Origin: Allobranchiibius sp038199265
GTDB lineage: Bacteria > Actinomycetota > Actinomycetes > Actinomycetales > Dermatophilaceae
Assembly (NCBI GenBank): GCA_038199265.1
Contig: JBBPZD010000027.1
Span: forward strand, 1 to 17,703
Direction of reading: 5' to 3'
Length of the DNA: 17,703 nt
The notes beneath the pieces were generated by a model. It was not told the origin of the DNA and did not search any database. It saw nothing but the letters and a program-made list of their open reading frames with translations. Numbering within the stretch: the stretch's first letter is position 1; each line of letters begins with the position of its first letter. Below are positions 14,967 through 17,703 of the stretch, one piece after another. Position numbers and translations under genes: made by a program.

Positions 14967-16391
14967 CTACAGCGGGATATTTCCGTGGTTTCCGCGGTGT
15001 TGCGGGGCCTCTGCGATGGCCCGCGCCAACGCGCTACGGGTACGTGTGGGCTCGATGACCTCGTCGACCACGCCAATCTTGACGGCTCGAGGCAAACCGC
15101 CCGAGAGTACGGCGTGCTCCACGGCCAGTTCGTTCTCGACGGCTGTGCGGTCTTCTGGCTCCACCTCGGCCAGGCGGCGTCGGTGCAAGATCCGCACCGC
15201 TGCCACGTGGCCCATCACAGCAACCTCGGCGGTCGGCCACGCGAAGACGCGCGTGGCACCCAGGGAGCGCGAGTTCATCGCGATGTAGGCGCCACCGTAG
15301 GTTTTGCGAGTGACGAGCGTCACGCGGGGGACCACTGCCTCGGCAAACGCATGCAGCAGCTTGGCTCCGCGACGCACGACGCCGTCCCACTCCTGACCGA
15401 CACCGGGCAGGTAGCCGGGTACGTCGACCAGTACGACGAGCGGAACGCCGAACGCATCGCACATTCGCACAAAACGGCTGGCCTTCTCAGCGGAAGTCGC
15501 ATCCAGACAACCGCCGAGACGAAGCGGGTTGTTTGCGACGATACCGACCGTCCGCCCGCCGAGGCGCCCCAGGGCGGTCACGATGCTGGGCGCCCACTTG
15601 GGGTGCAGCTCTACCGAGCCGTCCAGTTCATCGACGACTTTCCCGATCAGCGGGTGTACGTCGTAGGCACGCTTGGGCGACTCCGGAAGGGTTGCTTCCA
15701 AATCCCGATCCTGCACTGCCGTGACGTCCATTTCGCCCTGGTTACCCAGCAGGTCGACCATCTGACGTCCACGCTCGTACGCTTCATCGGTGGTCTTGGC
15801 CACTACGTGCACGACGCCGGAACGACGTCCGTGCGGCTCGGCGCCACCGAGACGCTGAGCGGTGACGTGCTCACCGGTGACCGACCGAACGACATCCGGA
15901 CCGGTCACGAAGATCAGACCGTCGGGCCCAAGGATGACGATGTCGGTCAGCGCCGGACCGTAGGCCGCGCCACCGGCGGCGGCACCGAGCACCACTGAAA
16001 TTTGGGGGATCTTTCCAGAAACCCTCGTCATGATCGCGAACACCTCGCCCATGCCATTGAGGGAGACCACGCCGTCAGCGAGGCGGGCCCCGCCTGACTG
16101 CCACAATCCGACGACGGCGCAGTCGTCAGCAAGCGCACGTTCGTACGCGGCGATGATGACGTCACACCCCTCTGCGCCGAGGGCGCCACCCTGAATGCGT
16201 GCGTCGGCCGCGAACACGACTGCCGGCGTACCGCGCACGGTTCCGGTCGCGGCGAGCATCCCGCTTCGGTCCTGCGCGGAGATGAGCCCGACCGAGCCAT
16301 CGTCGAAGAAGGTGTGCAGCCGGGTGAGCGGATCGCGGGGATCGGGAACGTCGCCGGTCGTTGCGGCGGCCGCGGGGTGGGTTGTCGTCAT
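14967..16391 (-). CDS. accD: Acyl-CoA carboxylase carboxyltransferase (beta) subunit, AccD6-like
   Basis: This 474-residue subunit transfers carboxyl from biotin to acetyl- or propionyl-CoA, giving malonyl- or methylmalonyl-CoA for fatty acid synthesis. The N-terminal carboxyltransferase half has GALGAEGCDVIIAAYERA, LWQSGGARLADGV, and the oxyanion-hole region GAAAGGAAYGPALTDIVI. The C-terminal half has GRLGGRTVGIVANNP, FVRMCDAFGVPLVVLVDVPG, and KTYGGAYIAMNSRSLGA. There is no zinc finger, so it is of the PccB/AccD5-6 class and not the E. coli AccD class. The ATG at 16391 overlaps the fabF stop by 1 bp (TGATG), indicating coupled translation. A longer frame to 16691 runs inside fabF and was rejected. 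The order fabF-accD matches kasA-kasB-accD6 of mycobacteria. The biotin-carrying alpha subunit is not in the window. Confidence 0.93.
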   Translation of the reverse strand: MTTTHPAAAATTGDVPDPRDPLTRLHTFFDDGSVGLISAQDRSGMLAATGTVRGTPAVVFAADARIQGGALGAEGCDVIIAAYERALADDCAVVGLWQSGGARLADGVVSLNGMGEVFAIMTRVSGKIPQISVVLGAAAGGAAYGPALTDIVILGPDGLIFVTGPDVVRSVTGEHVTAQRLGGAEPHGRRSGVVHVVAKTTDEAYERGRQMVDLLGNQGEMDVTAVQDRDLEATLPESPKRAYDVHPLIGKVVDELDGSVELHPKWAPSIVTALGRLGGRTVGIVANNPLRLGGCLDATSAEKASRFVRMCDAFGVPLVVLVDVPGYLPGVGQEWDGVVRRGAKLLHAFAEAVVPRVTLVTRKTYGGAYIAMNSRSLGATRVFAWPTAEVAVMGHVAAVRILHRRRLAEVEPEDRTAVENELAVEHAVLSGGLPRAVKIGVVDEVIEPTRTRSALARAIAEAPQHRGNHGNIPL

Positions 16392-17635
16392 CAGATGCTC
16401 TTCACTGCCAGGGCCACGTTGTGACCGCCGAATCCGAAGGAGTTGTTCAGGGCCGCGATGTCGCCGGCGGGCAGCTTGCGGTGCTCGCCGCGGATGACGT
16501 CCAGTGTGATTTCCGGGTCGAGGTTCTCGATATTCGTGGTCGCCGGGACGATCCGGTGGTAGACGCTCAGAACGGTGATCAGGCCCTCGAGCGCGCCGGC
16601 CGCGCCGAGCAGATGCCCGGTCATCGACTTCGTCGCGGTCACGGGAACGTGGTCGGTTGCGTCGCCGAATGCGCGTCGGATGGCGTTGCACTCAGCTATG
16701 TCACCCACCGGTGTGGAGGTGGCGTGTGCGTTGATGTGGCTGATGTCGCGTGGTGCCAGATCGGCTAGATCTAGTGCCTCACGCATCGCGCGGGACGCAC
16801 CGGCGCCCTCCGGTTCGGGGGCAGTGATGTGATATCCGTCGGAGGACATGCCGATGCTTGCAAGCTCCGCGTAGATACGGGCGCCGCGCGACGTCGCGTG
16901 CTCGTAGGACTCCAGCACCAGCACAGCGGCGCCTTCACCGATGACGAATCCGTCGCGGTCGATGTCGTACGGGCGGGAGGCGTGGGTGGGGTCGTCGTTA
17001 CGCGTCGATAGTGCGTGCATAGCGGCGAAACCGGAAACCGGCAGCGGATGGATCGCCGCTTCTGTGCCTCCGGCGACTACGACGTCGGCACGACCGTCGC
17101 GAATCATCGCGGCGGCATAACCCATCGCTTCGGCGCCGGACGCGCAGGCCGAAACGGTGGTGTGTGCGCCCGCGCGGCCACCGAGTTCGAGTGAGACATT
17201 CCCTGAGGCGGAGTTCGGCATCAACATCGGAACGGTGAGTGGGTAGACCCGGCGGGGTCCTTTTTCTTTCAGCACGTCGTACTGATCGAGCAACGTGTGT
17301 ACGCCGCCGATTCCGGTGCCGATCGCGACTCCGAGACGTTCGGGGTCCAGCTCAGGTGCACCGGCGTCGGCCCACGCCTCGCGGGAAGCGATCATCGCGT
17401 ACTGAGCCGACGGGTCCATCCGTCGCAACTCGACCTTCTTCAACACCTCGGAGGGGTGCTGGGCAAGGGTGGCTGCGAACGTCACAGGGAGGGGATACTT
17501 CTCCAACCATTCCGGTGGCAGCGGACGCGCCCCGGACTCGCCGGCGAGCAGCGCTTCCCAGGTCTGCGTCATGGTTCCGCCCAACGGCGTGGTCGCGCCG
17601 ACTCCGGTGACGACGATGCGCCGGTCTGCGGTCAT
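16391..17635 (-). CDS. fabF: Beta-ketoacyl-ACP synthase II (FabF/KasA type)
   Basis: This 414-residue condensing enzyme joins malonyl-ACP to a growing acyl chain. It has the full thiolase-fold catalytic set: nucleophile Cys164 in TVSACASGAEA, His304 in INAHATSTPVGD, Lys336 and His341 in ATKSMTGHLLGAAGALE, and the glycine-rich NNSFGFGGHN at 398-406. The N-terminus RRIVVTGVGATTPLGG is standard. ATG 17635 follows AAGGAG by about 9 bp; an in-frame upstream ATG (17656) would add 7 residues and cover that site. It is the first gene of the fabF-accD pair visible here. In actinobacteria acpP, fabH and fabD usually lie upstream, beyond the right edge of the window. The 68 bp to the edge hold no recognisable gene. 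Confidence 0.95.
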   Translation of the reverse strand: MTADRRIVVTGVGATTPLGGTMTQTWEALLAGESGARPLPPEWLEKYPLPVTFAATLAQHPSEVLKKVELRRMDPSAQYAMIASREAWADAGAPELDPERLGVAIGTGIGGVHTLLDQYDVLKEKGPRRVYPLTVPMLMPNSASGNVSLELGGRAGAHTTVSACASGAEAMGYAAAMIRDGRADVVVAGGTEAAIHPLPVSGFAAMHALSTRNDDPTHASRPYDIDRDGFVIGEGAAVLVLESYEHATSRGARIYAELASIGMSSDGYHITAPEPEGAGASRAMREALDLADLAPRDISHINAHATSTPVGDIAECNAIRRAFGDATDHVPVTATKSMTGHLLGAAGALEGLITVLSVYHRIVPATTNIENLDPEITLDVIRGEHRKLPAGDIAALNNSFGFGGHNVALAVKSI

Positions 17636-17703
17636 GAAATGAGACTCCTTGTACAAGAAATTGATTCGACGTTCCAGGTGGTCTGCGGTGGCCTGCCGTG
17701 GTC

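Noticed and set aside
16392..16691. N-terminal extension of accD (574-residue frame)
   Set aside because: It lies fully within fabF, reads as Arg/Asp-rich shadow sequence, and the TGATG junction marks the true start.

Overview
The window is high-GC DNA from an actinobacterium. The right end carries the actinobacterial order of a FabF-type ketoacyl synthase, an AccD6-like acyl-CoA carboxylase subunit and a DUF3145 protein. Together with the LCP protein and the G1-U72/A73 elongator tRNA-Met, this suggests Micrococcales, perhaps a Dermacoccaceae/Intrasporangiaceae relative. The placement is inferred from gene content; no search was run.

Left part (1-4925): a strong hairpin (40-79) precedes a small Hrp1-like two-CBS-domain protein (136-552). 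After a poorly coding stretch comes a choline-dehydrogenase-like GMC flavoenzyme (1036-2709), whose leader holds a seven-copy 8-bp tandem repeat (967-1021). Next are a frameshifted DUF6629-like remnant (2729-3074), a ROK glucokinase-type sugar kinase on the minus strand (3237-4193) and a decayed IS256-family transposase end (4450-4857). This segment looks like accessory DNA undergoing decay.

Middle part (4925-9471): a NarL/LuxR response regulator and a multi-TM HisKA_3 kinase overlap by 4 bp on the minus strand. They face a 56-residue membrane peptide and a six-TM membrane protein, which also overlap by 4 bp, on the plus strand. The intergenic region between the two pairs holds three clustered inverted repeats (7103-7142), which would suit a shared operator. 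The likely logic is a sensor/regulator pair controlling its divergent membrane-protein operon. Downstream is a Tat-signal-bearing cyclase/kynurenine-formamidase-fold hydrolase with an altered metal motif.

Right-middle part (9604-12157): an HpcH/HpaI-family aldolase (minus), a frameshifted C-terminal remnant of an MFS transporter (10500-10839) and a beta-hydroxyacid dehydrogenase (plus). They resemble pieces of a sugar-acid catabolic locus: uptake, retro-aldol cleavage and semialdehyde reduction. The transporter is broken.

Right part (12574-17703): elongator tRNA-Met (minus), an LCP cell-wall ligase (plus), DUF3145 (plus), a bidirectional terminator (14897-14938), then accD and fabF in one minus-strand operon with a 1-bp overlap. 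This is the conserved chromosomal fatty-acid-synthesis backbone, and the accessory genes lie to its left. I found no CRISPR array, prophage or intact IS element. No clearly new defence-type system is visible. The most unusual signals are the octamer array before the GMC gene and the palindrome cluster between the two-component system and its membrane-protein pair.
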